Source: Methylotenera_A sp044222005 (lineage in GTDB: Bacteria > Pseudomonadota > Gammaproteobacteria > Burkholderiales > Methylophilaceae). From it: DNA of 64,000 bases. This document shows positions 16,672 to 25,579 of this stretch, piece by piece (the stretch's first letter is position 1; each line of letters starts with the position of its first letter). Below the pieces are notes generated by a model. That model did not search any database, had not been told where the DNA came from, and saw only the letters and a program-made list of their open reading frames with translations. Where the stretch lies: the NCBI GenBank assembly GCA_044222005.1, contig JBGANY010000003.1:147124-211123 (forward strand), written 5' to 3'. A program made the position numbers and the translations under genes.

Positions 16672-17259
16672 TCACTGACTTGAATCCGGTCTAACAGCAG
16701 ATTTAGGCCTGAAGGCTTTGACGATCTGCGCATTAATTTCGATGTAAGGCGCGCCGATAAGATCTAAACAATACGGCACGGCAGCAAAAATACCATGCAC
16801 TACTTGCTTGCCGTCGGCGTCTTTCAAGCCTTCCAGCGTTTGGGCGATGGCCTTGGGCTGACCTGGCAGGTTGATGATTAAACATCGTTTGCGAATCACT
16901 GCGACCTGGCGTGACAAAATGGCAGTGGGTACAAAATTCAGGCTGATCTGGCGCATTTGCTCGCCAAAGCCGGGCATCTCTTTTTCACCGACTGCAAGCG
17001 TGGCTTCCGGCGTCACATCGCGTGGGGCCGGGCCGGTGCCGCCCGTCGTCAAAATTAGATGGCAGTTTTGATAGTCCACCAAATCTTTAAGTGTTGCTTC
17101 AATCTCGTCCTGTTCATCGGCAATCAGGCGGGTTTCCAGTGTAAACGGCGTCATCAGCGCGCGGCCAAGCCATTCCCGCAGGCTGGGAATGCCTTTATCT
17201 TCGTAAACACCGGTGGACGCGCGGTCGCTGATTGAAACCAGGCCTATTTTAATTGTCAT
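16672..17259 (-). CDS. mog: Molybdopterin adenylyltransferase
   Basis: Activates molybdopterin by adenylylation before molybdate insertion. The product is 195 aa, typical of MogA. It shows GLVSISDRASTGVYEDKGIP at the start, the nucleotide-binding LILTTGGTGPAPRDVTPEAT and the C-terminal LPGQPKAIAQTLEGL. ATG 17259. It works in the same cofactor pathway as moaA at 4461-5468, and both would support the nitrate reductase. Gene order continues into the VanZ gene on the same strand. Confidence 0.95.
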   Translation of the reverse strand: MTIKIGLVSISDRASTGVYEDKGIPSLREWLGRALMTPFTLETRLIADEQDEIEATLKDLVDYQNCHLILTTGGTGPAPRDVTPEATLAVGEKEMPGFGEQMRQISLNFVPTAILSRQVAVIRKRCLIINLPGQPKAIAQTLEGLKDADGKQVVHGIFAAVPYCLDLIGAPYIEINAQIVKAFRPKSAVRPDSSQ

Positions 17260-17333
17260 GTGAATTGTTTTGTATATGATGTGTCTAGTAATGTGTTAAA
17301 TCATAACACGACAAAAATTAAAGGGTTTTAGGC

Positions 17334-18065
17334 ATGCTGAAAAAATTATTAGGGCTGGTTTTTCTGGTTGGCTTGCACACAGGCGCATTTGCGGCTGAAA
17401 ACTTATATGAAAAAAATTACAAAGCGCAAAATACAAGTAATTTAGCTTCACTGCAGGTAGATCCGGATACCAAAATGTATGTGAGCAACCATAAGGATGA
17501 CGATAACATCAGCATGCTGGAAAACGGCTACGACATGATGGGTACCTCCGGTTTTGAGGCAGGCGACGTGGTTCCGGAGCTGGCGTTGCAGCATGCCAAG
17601 TCCATCAAGGCCGATACCGTGCTGATATACAAAAAATATGGGTCAGCTAAAACGGCAGCTTCAAAAATTCAAATGATTAAAGAAGCTGCCAAAAAAGGCG
17701 GTGGCGAAATTGATGCTGCGGATTTAACCGAAGAACCAACGCAGTATAAATACTTTGCAAGTTACTGGGCTAAATTGCCTGAGCCATTACTTGGCGTGCA
17801 TGTCATCAAACTAAAAAATGCGGATGAGGCTGAAGGATCGGTCGCTGAACAGGGCTTAACAGTGCTGGCGGTGGTTAGAGGCTCGCCAGCCGCTAAAGCC
17901 GGTTTAATGCGTGGAGACATGTTGCTCAAAATAAACGATACAGTGCTGGATAAACCTGAAGAACTTTCCACCGTAGTAAACAAATTTCAAGGGCAGAATG
18001 TTGCAATTCAATATGAGCGCGAAGGTGAAAGCAAGACCACACAAGCCACTGTTAACCGCCGTTAG
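17334..18065 (+). CDS. Periplasmic PDZ-domain protein, function unknown
   Basis: A 243-aa exported protein: signal peptide at residues 1-21 (LLGLVFLVGLHTGAFA), a central region of about 120 residues with a VVPELALQHAKSIKADTVLIY segment, and a C-terminal PDZ domain (about 150-240) with GLTVLAVVRGSPAAKAGL, RGDMLLKINDTVL and LSTVVNKFQGQNV. No protease catalytic motif is present, so it probably acts as a peptide-binding adaptor in the periplasm. Its stop codon overlaps the convergent nhaD stop by 4 bases, leaving no room for a terminator between them. Confidence 0.82.
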   Translation: MLKKLLGLVFLVGLHTGAFAAENLYEKNYKAQNTSNLASLQVDPDTKMYVSNHKDDDNISMLENGYDMMGTSGFEAGDVVPELALQHAKSIKADTVLIYKKYGSAKTAASKIQMIKEAAKKGGGEIDAADLTEEPTQYKYFASYWAKLPEPLLGVHVIKLKNADEAEGSVAEQGLTVLAVVRGSPAAKAGLMRGDMLLKINDTVLDKPEELSTVVNKFQGQNVAIQYEREGESKTTQATVNRR

Positions 18066-19477
18066 AACAGGCGGCTGTTAAAATACATGTGTGCTGCGAT
18101 ACTGGCGGCGTAGCCAAGTGCGACTACTGGCGCCCATTTAAGGTGCCCAAAAAAGGTATAACTGCCGTGGGCTTGCCCCATAAGCGCCACGCCCGCGGCA
18201 GAACCGATTGACAGCAGTGAGCCGCCCACGCCCGCGGTTAAGGTTACGAGCATCCATTGTCCGACCGACATGTCCGGCATCATGCTGAGCACGGCGAACA
18301 TGACGGGAATATTGTCCACCACAGCGGAAATCAGACCAATCACAATGTTGGCATGGGTAGCCCCCAGGCCGCCATAAATCGCCTGCGAAAGCAGCGCGAG
18401 GTAGCCCAGAAACCCCAGCCCGCCAACGCAAATAATGACGCCGTAAAAGAAGAACAAGGTATCCCATTCAGCGCGTGCGACTTTGCTGTAAATGTCATAG
18501 GGAATCGGGTTGCTCAAATCACCTTGCGGATTGTTTGAATAATGCGTTTTTTCACCCTGCATTTTTAAGATATATGAATATAGCTGTAAAAACCCTAATC
18601 CAGTCATCATGCCTAATACGGGCGGTAAGCCGAGCAGGCTGTGTGCCATCACTGCCGTAGCAATTGTGATAAAAAACAGGCCGACAATTGCCAGCGCGCC
18701 GCGCCGCATCGGCAGCTGGATGCTGTTGCCTTTGGGTTTTTCGTCAGGTACCGCAAAGTGCATGATGCTGGCGGGTACCAGCCAATTTACCGCTGCGGGG
18801 ACGAATAGGCTAAAGAACACCCAAAAATCCACAATGCCGTTACTGGCATGAATATTTTTCTGCCACACCATCAACGTGGTAATGTCGCCAAACGGGCTAT
18901 ATGCGCCGCCAGCATTCGCTGCAATGACCAGATTAATGCATGACAGCAATACAAATTTTTTATTGCTGCCGCCCACCGCCAAAACGACAGCACCCATGAG
19001 CAGTGCTGTGGTCAGGTTGTCCGCTACTGGGGAAATTAAAAACGCCAATAGCCCTGTCACCCAGAACAAAGCACGGTAACTCAGGCCTTTGCGTATCAGC
19101 CATGTGCGCAGGGCCTCGAACACCTGGCGCTCGGCCATGGCGTTGATGTAGGTCATGGCCACAATCAAAAACAGGAGCAGTTCCGCATACTCTTCAAGAT
19201 TGTGTCTGAAGGCGGCTTCTGCCACATGCGGGATATTATGCGATTGATAATACCATGCAATCAGTGCCCAAATAATGCCCGCAGTGAGTACCACTGGCTT
19301 GGATTTGCGCAGGTGGATGAACTCTTCGGCCATCACAACCAGGTAGGCGACAAAGAATAGTACAAGAGCGCTGATGCCTACCCAGTGATTGGTTAAATCA
19401 AGCCGGTTTGCACCTTCCGCTGCAAATCCGGCATTGGGCAACAGAATTGCGAATAGGAATGGTAAAAATTTCGACAT
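18062..19477 (-). CDS. nhaD: Na+/H+ antiporter, NhaD type
   Basis: Inner-membrane sodium/proton antiporter of the ion-transporter superfamily, about 471 aa with some 12 helices after an N-terminal leader-like segment (FLPFLFAILLPNAGFAAEG). Characteristic segments are MAEEFIHLRKSKPVVLTAGI, NAGGAYSPFGDITTLMVW and VVDNIPVMFAVLSMMPDMS. The latter two resemble the discontinuous helix motifs of NhaD/ArsB-like carriers. ATG 19477 is preferred to the adjacent GTG 19480. It overlaps the darP stop by one base, so the two genes are coupled. Likely role is sodium or alkaline pH tolerance. Confidence 0.88.
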   Translation of the reverse strand: MSKFLPFLFAILLPNAGFAAEGANRLDLTNHWVGISALVLFFVAYLVVMAEEFIHLRKSKPVVLTAGIIWALIAWYYQSHNIPHVAEAAFRHNLEEYAELLLFLIVAMTYINAMAERQVFEALRTWLIRKGLSYRALFWVTGLLAFLISPVADNLTTALLMGAVVLAVGGSNKKFVLLSCINLVIAANAGGAYSPFGDITTLMVWQKNIHASNGIVDFWVFFSLFVPAAVNWLVPASIMHFAVPDEKPKGNSIQLPMRRGALAIVGLFFITIATAVMAHSLLGLPPVLGMMTGLGFLQLYSYILKMQGEKTHYSNNPQGDLSNPIPYDIYSKVARAEWDTLFFFYGVIICVGGLGFLGYLALLSQAIYGGLGATHANIVIGLISAVVDNIPVMFAVLSMMPDMSVGQWMLVTLTAGVGGSLLSIGSAAGVALMGQAHGSYTFFGHLKWAPVVALGYAASIAAHMYFNSRLF

Positions 19478-19992
19478 CACGCATCCTGATTCTGATGGTT
19501 TTCCGTGATGTCGCGAATCAGTTTAAACAGTTCACGGCTGCTTTTGGGCGGCTTATTCGCCAGTTCTTCGCGTTGTGCATTACGAATCAGGGTGCGTAAC
19601 TGCTGGCTGTCGGTATGCGGGTACTGTCCCAGAAATTCCGACACCGCATTGTTGTCAGAAAGCAGGCGTATGCGCCAGCGTTCCAGCGTATGAAAACGCG
19701 CGTTTTCTTCATTATGCTTGCCTTCCCAGCGTTGAAGCTGATCTACAATGGCGGTGCTGTCAATATCGCGCATCAGCCTGCCCAGATATTGCATTTGGCG
19801 CCGAATTGCGCCGTTGGCCGTGATGCGCTTGGCCTCAAGTACCGCTTCAAATAAGGCTTCTGGCAGGTTGAGTTTCATTAGCCGGTCTTTAGGTAAATCG
19901 ACCAGCTTTTTGCCAATCGCCTGCTGTGCATCAGCCTCTGCTTTGAGTTTGGTCTTGCTGACGGGTTCTGCTATGGTTTTTTTTTCAATCAC
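19477..19992 (-). CDS. darP: Ribosome-associated protein DarP (YjgA)
   Basis: Conserved 171-aa basic/helical protein of the DUF615 family, implicated in late assembly of the 50S subunit. Visible motifs are KKLVDLPKDRLMKLNLPEAL, the core AKRITANGAIRRQMQYLGRL, MRDID and LQRWEGKHNEENARFHTLER. ATG 19992. Divergent from pmbA (74 bases apart), an arrangement seen in many betaproteobacteria, and coupled to nhaD downstream. Confidence 0.93.
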   Translation of the reverse strand: MIEKKTIAEPVSKTKLKAEADAQQAIGKKLVDLPKDRLMKLNLPEALFEAVLEAKRITANGAIRRQMQYLGRLMRDIDSTAIVDQLQRWEGKHNEENARFHTLERWRIRLLSDNNAVSEFLGQYPHTDSQQLRTLIRNAQREELANKPPKSSRELFKLIRDITENHQNQDA

Positions 19993-20066
19993 GATGTCTA
20001 TAGGTTTCTGGGGCTTTAGTGTTAGCTACGGTATGATAGCAGTTTTAGTATGATCGCTTAAATTTA

Positions 20067-21404
20067 ATGACGAACAGCTTGATGGATTTAGACACCTTAA
20101 AACAAATTAGCCAGGATGTGCTGAAACATGCCAAACAGGCTGGTGCCACGAGTGCCGAAACCGAGGTGAGCTTCGGTACCGGACAGAATGTTTCGGTACG
20201 CATGGGGGAACCGGAAAATATTGAATATAACCGCGATAAAGGCGTTTCCGTCACCGTGTATTTTGATCATCAGAAAGGCTATGCCAGCAGCTCGGATTTA
20301 AGCCCGCAAGCGTTAAAAGATACGGTGGAAGCGGCCTGTAATATTGCGAAATATACAGCCAAAGACGAGTTTTGCGGTCTGGCCGATGCCAATTTGATGG
20401 CCACAGAAATACTGGACCTGGATTTGTATCATCCATGGAATATCAGCGTGGATGAGGCGATTGCAATCGCCAAGCAGTGTGAAGCGGCGGCGTTTGCAGT
20501 CGATAAAAAACGTATTACCAACTCCGAAGGGGCGGGCGTTTCCAGCAGCGAGAGTGTCTTCGCTTATGCAAACACCCATGGTTTTGTGGGTGGTTATCCC
20601 AGTTCGCGTCACAGTATCAGCTGCTCAGTGATAGCGGAGGACTGTGACAATATGCAGCGCGATTACTGGTATACCAGCGCGCGCGATATGCGTGATATGG
20701 ATTCTGCCGAATACGTAGGTAAACTGGCGGGGGGGCGCACAGCGCGCCGCTTGGGAGCGAAGGCCATTACTACCTGCCAAGTGCCGGTTTTGTTTGAGGC
20801 GCCGCTCGCATCCGGGCTGATTTCGTCACTGGTGGGCGCAATTTCTGGCGGCAGTTTGTATCGAAAATCATCTTTTTTGCTGGATAGCCTGGGCAAGCAA
20901 ATCGCATCGCCGCTGTTGAATATTGAAGAGTTGCCGCACCTTAAAAAAGGCATTGCCAGCAGCCCGTTTGATAGTGAGGGCGTTGCGACAAAATCACGCA
21001 GGCTGATTGAGAATGGCGTGTTGCAGGGTTATATGCTGTCCAGCTATTCGGCACGTAAACTGGGTATGCAAACTACCGGTAACGCAGGCGGCAGCCATAA
21101 TCTGATTGTGCAGCATACCAGCCATAACTTTGCGGAGTTGCTAAAGCTGATGGGCACGGGTTTGTTGGTAACTGAGGTGCTGGGGCACGGCCTGAACATG
21201 GTCACGGGTGATTACTCACGTGGCGCGGCGGGGTTCTGGGTGGAGAATGGTGTGATAGTATATCCGGTAGAAGAAATCACCATCGCAGGCAACATGAAGG
21301 AGATGCTGCGGCAGATTATAGCAATCGGCAGCGACATCAATAAACAAAGCTCCAAACAAACGGGCTCAATTTTAATTGAAAATATGACCGTCGCCGCGGG
21401 CTGA
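20067..21404 (+). CDS. pmbA: Metalloprotease PmbA (TldE)
   Basis: Subunit of the TldD/TldE metalloprotease complex, which cleaves antibiotic peptide precursors and the CcdA antitoxin in enteric bacteria. The product is 445 aa, full length. Family features include EVSFGTGQNVSVRMGEPENI, GVSVTVYFDHQKGYASSSDL, NSEGAGVSSSESVFAYANT and the C-terminal TGNAGGSHNLIVQ and TEVLGHGLNMVTGDYSRGAA. The zinc site proper is in TldD, which is not in this window. Followed by a strong terminator. Confidence 0.96.
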   Translation: MTNSLMDLDTLKQISQDVLKHAKQAGATSAETEVSFGTGQNVSVRMGEPENIEYNRDKGVSVTVYFDHQKGYASSSDLSPQALKDTVEAACNIAKYTAKDEFCGLADANLMATEILDLDLYHPWNISVDEAIAIAKQCEAAAFAVDKKRITNSEGAGVSSSESVFAYANTHGFVGGYPSSRHSISCSVIAEDCDNMQRDYWYTSARDMRDMDSAEYVGKLAGGRTARRLGAKAITTCQVPVLFEAPLASGLISSLVGAISGGSLYRKSSFLLDSLGKQIASPLLNIEELPHLKKGIASSPFDSEGVATKSRRLIENGVLQGYMLSSYSARKLGMQTTGNAGGSHNLIVQHTSHNFAELLKLMGTGLLVTEVLGHGLNMVTGDYSRGAAGFWVENGVIVYPVEEITIAGNMKEMLRQIIAIGSDINKQSSKQTGSILIENMTVAAG

Positions 21405-21425
21405 TAGCCGGCCAAGCTACAAATT

Positions 21426-21464
21426 AAAAAGCCCCGCCAGTTTGAATGAGCGGGGCTTTTTATT
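21426..21464. terminator. Bidirectional terminator between pmbA and mlaA
   Basis: AAAAAGCCCCGC and GCGGGGCTTTTT flank a short loop. A-rich and T-rich ends suit both strands, serving convergent pmbA and mlaA. Confidence 0.9.
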
Positions 21465-21482
21465 AAGGTGGTTATAAATTAT

Positions 21483-22235
21483 TTATTTGACTTCAGCTGG
21501 CTTATCTTCATCGGCTGGTTCAAAACCATCGTCGATTTTTGATTCAACCACACCGTCAGCCACCAGACTTTCACGGCGTTGCAGGTAAGCGTCACGATAG
21601 AACGCATATGGATCAAGCGAGGCATTGTCTATAAAATCTTTCGCATCGAGCAACTCGGTGCGTCTGTCTATAAATTGCGCGGCGCGTAACTGGTTGTGCA
21701 GCCTGACTTGTCCGATATTGTGTGTATAAGTAATCGGGTCTGTGGTTACGGCATCGAATACCAGGCCTGTGGTATCACGTACGCTGCTTGCGCCTAAGAA
21801 TGGAAGCACAAGATATGCGCCATTACCCACGCCCCAATGTCCTAAAGTCTGGCCAAAATCTTCTTTATGATTAGGCACGCCATCCATGCCCGCCCAGTCT
21901 ATAAAGCCTGCCAAACCAAATGTGCTGTTGATGATGAAACGGCCGGCATCGGTAAAGGCGTTTGCGAATTTAAGCTGCAGTAAATCGTTTAAAACCGTGG
22001 TGATTGACCCTAAGTTGTTGAAAAAGTTATTAAAGCCTTTACGTACTGGTGTAGGTGCAACGGTTTTGTAAGCTTTTGCGACAGGTTTGAATAGTGCCCG
22101 GTCGGTCACGTCGTTAAATTTATAGATGCCGCGATTTATCCCCTCTAGCGGGTCTTTGTTGGCTTGCGTGGCACAACCCGACACTAGCAGTATCAAGGCG
22201 CAACTGAGTAGAAATGTTTTTAATGTTGATTGCAT
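21483..22235 (-). CDS. mlaA: Phospholipid-binding lipoprotein MlaA
   Basis: Outer-membrane lipoprotein that removes misplaced phospholipid from the outer leaflet and hands it to the Mla periplasmic shuttle. Signal peptide with lipobox LVSGC, then the family core DPLEGINRGIYKFNDVTDRA, KGFNNFFNNLGSITTVLNDL, ADAGRF-like FTDAGRFIINSTFGLAGFID, and EDFGQTLGHWGVGNGAYLV. ATG 22235 is chosen over GTG 22247 (250 versus 254 aa). No other mla genes are nearby, so the gene stands alone, with an acidic C-terminal extension (DEDKPAEVK). Confidence 0.95.
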   Translation of the reverse strand: MQSTLKTFLLSCALILLVSGCATQANKDPLEGINRGIYKFNDVTDRALFKPVAKAYKTVAPTPVRKGFNNFFNNLGSITTVLNDLLQLKFANAFTDAGRFIINSTFGLAGFIDWAGMDGVPNHKEDFGQTLGHWGVGNGAYLVLPFLGASSVRDTTGLVFDAVTTDPITYTHNIGQVRLHNQLRAAQFIDRRTELLDAKDFIDNASLDPYAFYRDAYLQRRESLVADGVVESKIDDGFEPADEDKPAEVK

Positions 22236-22453
22236 TGTGTCGGTCACTTAAATTATAGGTGCTGTACTGTGGTAATTAAAATTCAAGCAATTCTATCGAA
22301 GCTATTATCTACGACACTCACCGGTATTGTCCAGTGTTTAAAAAACTCTCCAGATGCCGCTAACAGCCTGTTGCTGAAAAACAACAATAGAATTGATCGC
22401 TCTCAAGACTCAAAGCAATAACTATGCCTTGAGCCGGATGCGGATTAATTGGC

Positions 22454-23875
22454 TTAGTACGTACTGCAGTTTTTATATAAATCCAGCGCCAATGTTCGCT
22501 GTGCGGCATGGTCAATGATTGGCGCAGGATAATCCTTACCGATCACAACGCCGATGGATTGTTGACGAAGCTGTGGAATTTGCCACGGCGCGTGAATTTC
22601 CTTGTCATCGCAACTGACCAATTCCGGCACATATCTGCGGATAAACTTACCTTGCGGATCGAACTTTTCGCTTTGGGTGATGGGGTTGAAGATGCGAAAC
22701 CACGGTTGAGCATCACAGCCAGTGCTGGCAGCCCATTGCCAGCCGCCATTGTTAGCACTTAGGTCGTAGTCGATTAAATGTTCGGCAAAATAACGCTCGC
22801 CCCAGCGCCAATCGACGAGCAGATCTTTCACCAGGTAACTGGCCGTGACCATGCGCAGGCGATTGTGCATAAAGCCGGTTTGATTGATTTGGCGCATGGC
22901 GGCATCTACTAATGGATAGCCGGTTTTGCCTTCGCACCAGGCGTTGAAAAGTGCTGGATTATTAGGAAAAGGTAAATGTTCAAAAGCTGGCTTGTAAGCC
23001 TTTCCGGCAGCAAGCTGCGGGTTGTGATACAGAATCTGAAAGTAAAAATCGCGCCAGACCAGCTCATTTAGCCATGCCTGCGAGCCAGTATTGGCGCGGT
23101 CTCTGGCTTGTCTCGCCAAATAGCGGATTGATACCGTACCAAAGCGCAAATGCGCTGACAAATACGAAACGCCTTTCGCCGCGGGGAAATCGCGCGCTTC
23201 TTTGTATCGATGCATGCGGTTTTCAAAGTCATCAAATAGCATTTTGCCACCGTTCATGCCAGTTGGCAGGCGCAGCGCTTTTAAATTGGTATGTGCAAAT
23301 CCCATGGTTTCCAGGCTGATAAGCTCGCTGGGCGCTATTTTTGCCAGGTTATGCATATAGCTATCGACCGGGTAAGGTTTCAGGTAGAAATCGTCGAGCT
23401 TTTTAAGGTGCGCATTTTTATACGGCGTAAACACGCTGTAAGGCTTGCCGTTTAAAGACAAAACCTCGTCTTTTTCAAAAATGACCTGGTCTTTGAAGTC
23501 GTGAAACTTGATGCCAACTTTGGCAAGTTGCATGGCAACGTCAGCATCGCGCTCAATCGCCGCTGGCTCATAATCCCGGTTTGCAAACACCCCGTGAATA
23601 TTGAGTTGCAGGGCCAGTTGCGGAATGAGTTTGCGTGCGCTGCCATGCTTAACAATTAAATCGCTGCCTTGGGCTTGTAGCGCAGCTTTGAGCTCACGCA
23701 CACTTTCCCAGATAAACTCTACACGGCGGTCTGCTTTGTTGGTAAGTTTGTCTAAAATTTCTGTGTCAAAAATAAAGACGCAAAAAACCGCTTGCGAGCT
23801 TTTAAGGGCATGGTAGAGCGCCGCATGATCAAAATCGCGCAAATCGCGGCGAAACCAGACAAAGGCGTTGTTCAT
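22454..23875 (-). CDS. phrB: Deoxyribodipyrimidine photolyase
   Basis: Light-driven repair enzyme that splits cyclobutane pyrimidine dimers using FADH-. The product is 473 aa, class I length. The N-terminal antenna-cofactor domain begins FVWFRRDLRDFDHAALYHAL. The C-terminal FAD domain shows WLNELVWRDFYFQILYHNP, the Trp-rich GYPLVDAAMRQINQTGFMHN and RLRMVTASYLVKDLL, and ANNGGWQWAASTGCDAQPW, which holds the flavin and dimer-contacting residues. ATG 23875 lies 3 bases after the rlmH stop on the same strand. Confidence 0.96.
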   Translation of the reverse strand: MNNAFVWFRRDLRDFDHAALYHALKSSQAVFCVFIFDTEILDKLTNKADRRVEFIWESVRELKAALQAQGSDLIVKHGSARKLIPQLALQLNIHGVFANRDYEPAAIERDADVAMQLAKVGIKFHDFKDQVIFEKDEVLSLNGKPYSVFTPYKNAHLKKLDDFYLKPYPVDSYMHNLAKIAPSELISLETMGFAHTNLKALRLPTGMNGGKMLFDDFENRMHRYKEARDFPAAKGVSYLSAHLRFGTVSIRYLARQARDRANTGSQAWLNELVWRDFYFQILYHNPQLAAGKAYKPAFEHLPFPNNPALFNAWCEGKTGYPLVDAAMRQINQTGFMHNRLRMVTASYLVKDLLVDWRWGERYFAEHLIDYDLSANNGGWQWAASTGCDAQPWFRIFNPITQSEKFDPQGKFIRRYVPELVSCDDKEIHAPWQIPQLRQQSIGVVIGKDYPAPIIDHAAQRTLALDLYKNCSTY

Positions 23876-23878
23876 GGG

Positions 23879-24346
23879 TTATTCGCGGTGATATGGGTGG
23901 CCTTGAATGACCGAATACGCGCGGTAAAGTTGCTCGCATAGCAATACACGCACAAACGCATGCGGTAAAGTGAGTTTTGATAAGCCCCACAGCCAATCTG
24001 CTTGTTTTTTGAGTTCGAGGTGCAAGCCGTCCGCGCCGCCAATCACAATGCTGGCATCACGGCTAAGCGTTTGCCAATGCTCCATTTTTTCGGCGAGTTG
24101 CAGGGTGGTGACTTCTTGTCCGCGCTCGTCGCAAGCAATCAGAAAATCTTTGCCAACCGCATCCAGAATGCGCTTGGCTTCGGCCTCCTGCACTACTGAG
24201 CTATTTTTGCCATCGGCACGCTTGTCCGGCTTGATCTCGATGATTTCCAGTGTCAGTTCGCGCGGCATGCGCTTGATGTATTCTGCACAAGCCGTTTCAA
24301 CCCAGCTTGGCATTTTGTGGCCGACAGAGATAATACGCAGCTTCAA
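23879..24346 (-). CDS. rlmH: 23S rRNA pseudouridine-1915 N3-methyltransferase
   Basis: SPOUT-family methyltransferase acting on helix 69 of 23S rRNA in the 70S ribosome. The product is 155 aa, normal. Diagnostic features are the N-terminal ISVGHKMPSWVETACAEYIK, the SAM-binding knot region IVIGGADGLHLELKKQADW and SKLTLPHAFVRVLLCEQLYR, and the C-terminal HPYHRE. It lies 33 bases downstream of rsfS, the common rsfS-rlmH pairing. Confidence 0.97.
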   Translation of the reverse strand: MKLRIISVGHKMPSWVETACAEYIKRMPRELTLEIIEIKPDKRADGKNSSVVQEAEAKRILDAVGKDFLIACDERGQEVTTLQLAEKMEHWQTLSRDASIVIGGADGLHLELKKQADWLWGLSKLTLPHAFVRVLLCEQLYRAYSVIQGHPYHRE

Positions 24347-24379
24347 GTATTACTTTTTCAGATTATTTCAAAACCTTGT

Positions 24380-24739
24380 TTATTCGGCCTTGATATGGCT
24401 GCGGCGGCTCTCCGCCTCACCCCATAATTGCTCAAGGTTATAATAAGCGCGGGTAGTGGGCACCATGATGTGCACGACAATGTCGTCCAAATCCACCAGC
24501 ACCCATTCACCGTCTTTTTCGCCTTCCGTACCGCGAATGTGGTAACCCTTTACTTTAAGCTTCTCGCGCACATTGTCGGCAATGGCTTTGGCCTGGCGGC
24601 TGGAAGTCGCCGATGCAACAATCATGTAATTGGTGAGGCTGGTAAGCTTGCGTACATCCATCACGCTGATATCAAAACCCTTAATGTCTTCAATCGCGTC
24701 TACCACCGCGTCCTTCATAGCTTCTAAGTCAAATGTCAT
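24380..24739 (-). CDS. rsfS: Ribosomal silencing factor
   Basis: Binds ribosomal protein uL14 and blocks subunit joining under nutrient limitation. The product is 119 aa, full length, with the DUF143 motifs VVDAIEDIKGFDISVMDVRK, LTNYMIVASATSSRQAKAIA, and GEWVLVDLDDIVVHIMVPTT followed by RAYYNLEQLWG. ATG 24739 abuts the panD stop (24740). nadD, often upstream of this gene, is not present here. Confidence 0.96.
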   Translation of the reverse strand: MTFDLEAMKDAVVDAIEDIKGFDISVMDVRKLTSLTNYMIVASATSSRQAKAIADNVREKLKVKGYHIRGTEGEKDGEWVLVDLDDIVVHIMVPTTRAYYNLEQLWGEAESRRSHIKAE

Positions 24740-25120
24740 TTATGCGGCCTGTGCTGGAATTGCGTTGCGTTGAGATTGTATGCGGTTTTGTTCATCCACA
24801 TACACAAGTTGCGGGCTGAACTTAACGAGCTCAATCTCGTTATAAACCGCATAGCTTGCGATGATGATGATGTCTTCGGGATTAGCCTTGTGCGCGGCGG
24901 CGCCGTTGACCGAAATGATGCCGGAGTCGCGTTCGGCACGAATTGCGTAAGTGCTGAAACGCTCACCGTTGGTAACATTGTAAATATCGATCTGCTCATA
25001 TTCGCGAATATTGGCGGCTTCCAATAAGGTTTCATCAATCGCGCAGCTGCCTTCGTAATGCAGCTCGCTGTGTGTCACGTGCACGCGGTGCAACTTGGAT
25101 TTGAGCATGGTTCTTTGCAT
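24740..25120 (-). CDS. panD: Aspartate 1-decarboxylase
   Basis: Makes beta-alanine for pantothenate from aspartate using a self-generated pyruvoyl group. ATG 25120 (MQRTMLKSKLHRV) is the family start, with AAGG just upstream, rather than the earlier frame start at 25135. The product is 126 aa. The self-cleavage site is Gly24-Ser25 in YEGSCAID, with the catalytic Lys9, Tyr and Arg residues of the family also present. The other pathway genes panC and panB lie a short distance upstream on the same strand (25580-27219), separated by the YjdM gene. Confidence 0.96.
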   Translation of the reverse strand: MQRTMLKSKLHRVHVTHSELHYEGSCAIDETLLEAANIREYEQIDIYNVTNGERFSTYAIRAERDSGIISVNGAAAHKANPEDIIIIASYAVYNEIELVKFSPQLVYVDEQNRIQSQRNAIPAQAA

Positions 25121-25213
25121 TTGAACCTTTCGCAAAGTCAGTGGGAAAAAGGAAGCGTATTATAGTCTTTTCAAATGGTTAGCGCAAAATCTGGTTGATG
25201 GTTTGCACAAAAC

Positions 25214-25558
25214 TCAAGCTTTTTTAACGAACTCGGATTTTAATTTCATCGCGCCTATGCCATCAATTTTGCAGTCGATATCGTGATCGCCTTCGACCAG
25301 ACGGATATTCTTGACCTTGGTGCCGACTTTCACCACCAATGACGAACCTTTGACCTTCAAATCCTTAATCACTGTCACGCTATCGCCGTCTTGCAATACA
25401 TTGCCGTTAGCATCTTTGATGATGCGGGCTTCCTCAGTATTGTCGCTTGCTACGTTGGGCGACCATTCATGCGCGCATTCGGGACAGATCAACAGCTCAC
25501 CGTCCTGATAGGTGTATGGGGAATTGCATTGCGGGCAGGGCGGAAGTGTGTCGTTCAA
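25214..25558 (-). CDS. yjdM: Zinc ribbon protein YjdM (PhnA family)
   Basis: A 114-aa protein with an N-terminal zinc ribbon (CPQC...CPEC, residues 8-27) and a C-terminal PhnA-type beta domain (DANGNVLQDGDSVTVIKDL to IGAMKLKSEFVKKA). Once linked to phosphonate use, members are now regarded as proteins of uncertain function. The start is TTG 25558 with GGAG eight bases upstream, and no ATG is available in the conserved N-terminus. It interrupts the pan genes, with only 21 bases to panC. Confidence 0.9.
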   Translation of the reverse strand: MNDTLPPCPQCNSPYTYQDGELLICPECAHEWSPNVASDNTEEARIIKDANGNVLQDGDSVTVIKDLKVKGSSLVVKVGTKVKNIRLVEGDHDIDCKIDGIGAMKLKSEFVKKA

Positions 25559-25579
25559 AAATATCTCCAGAAATATTTT

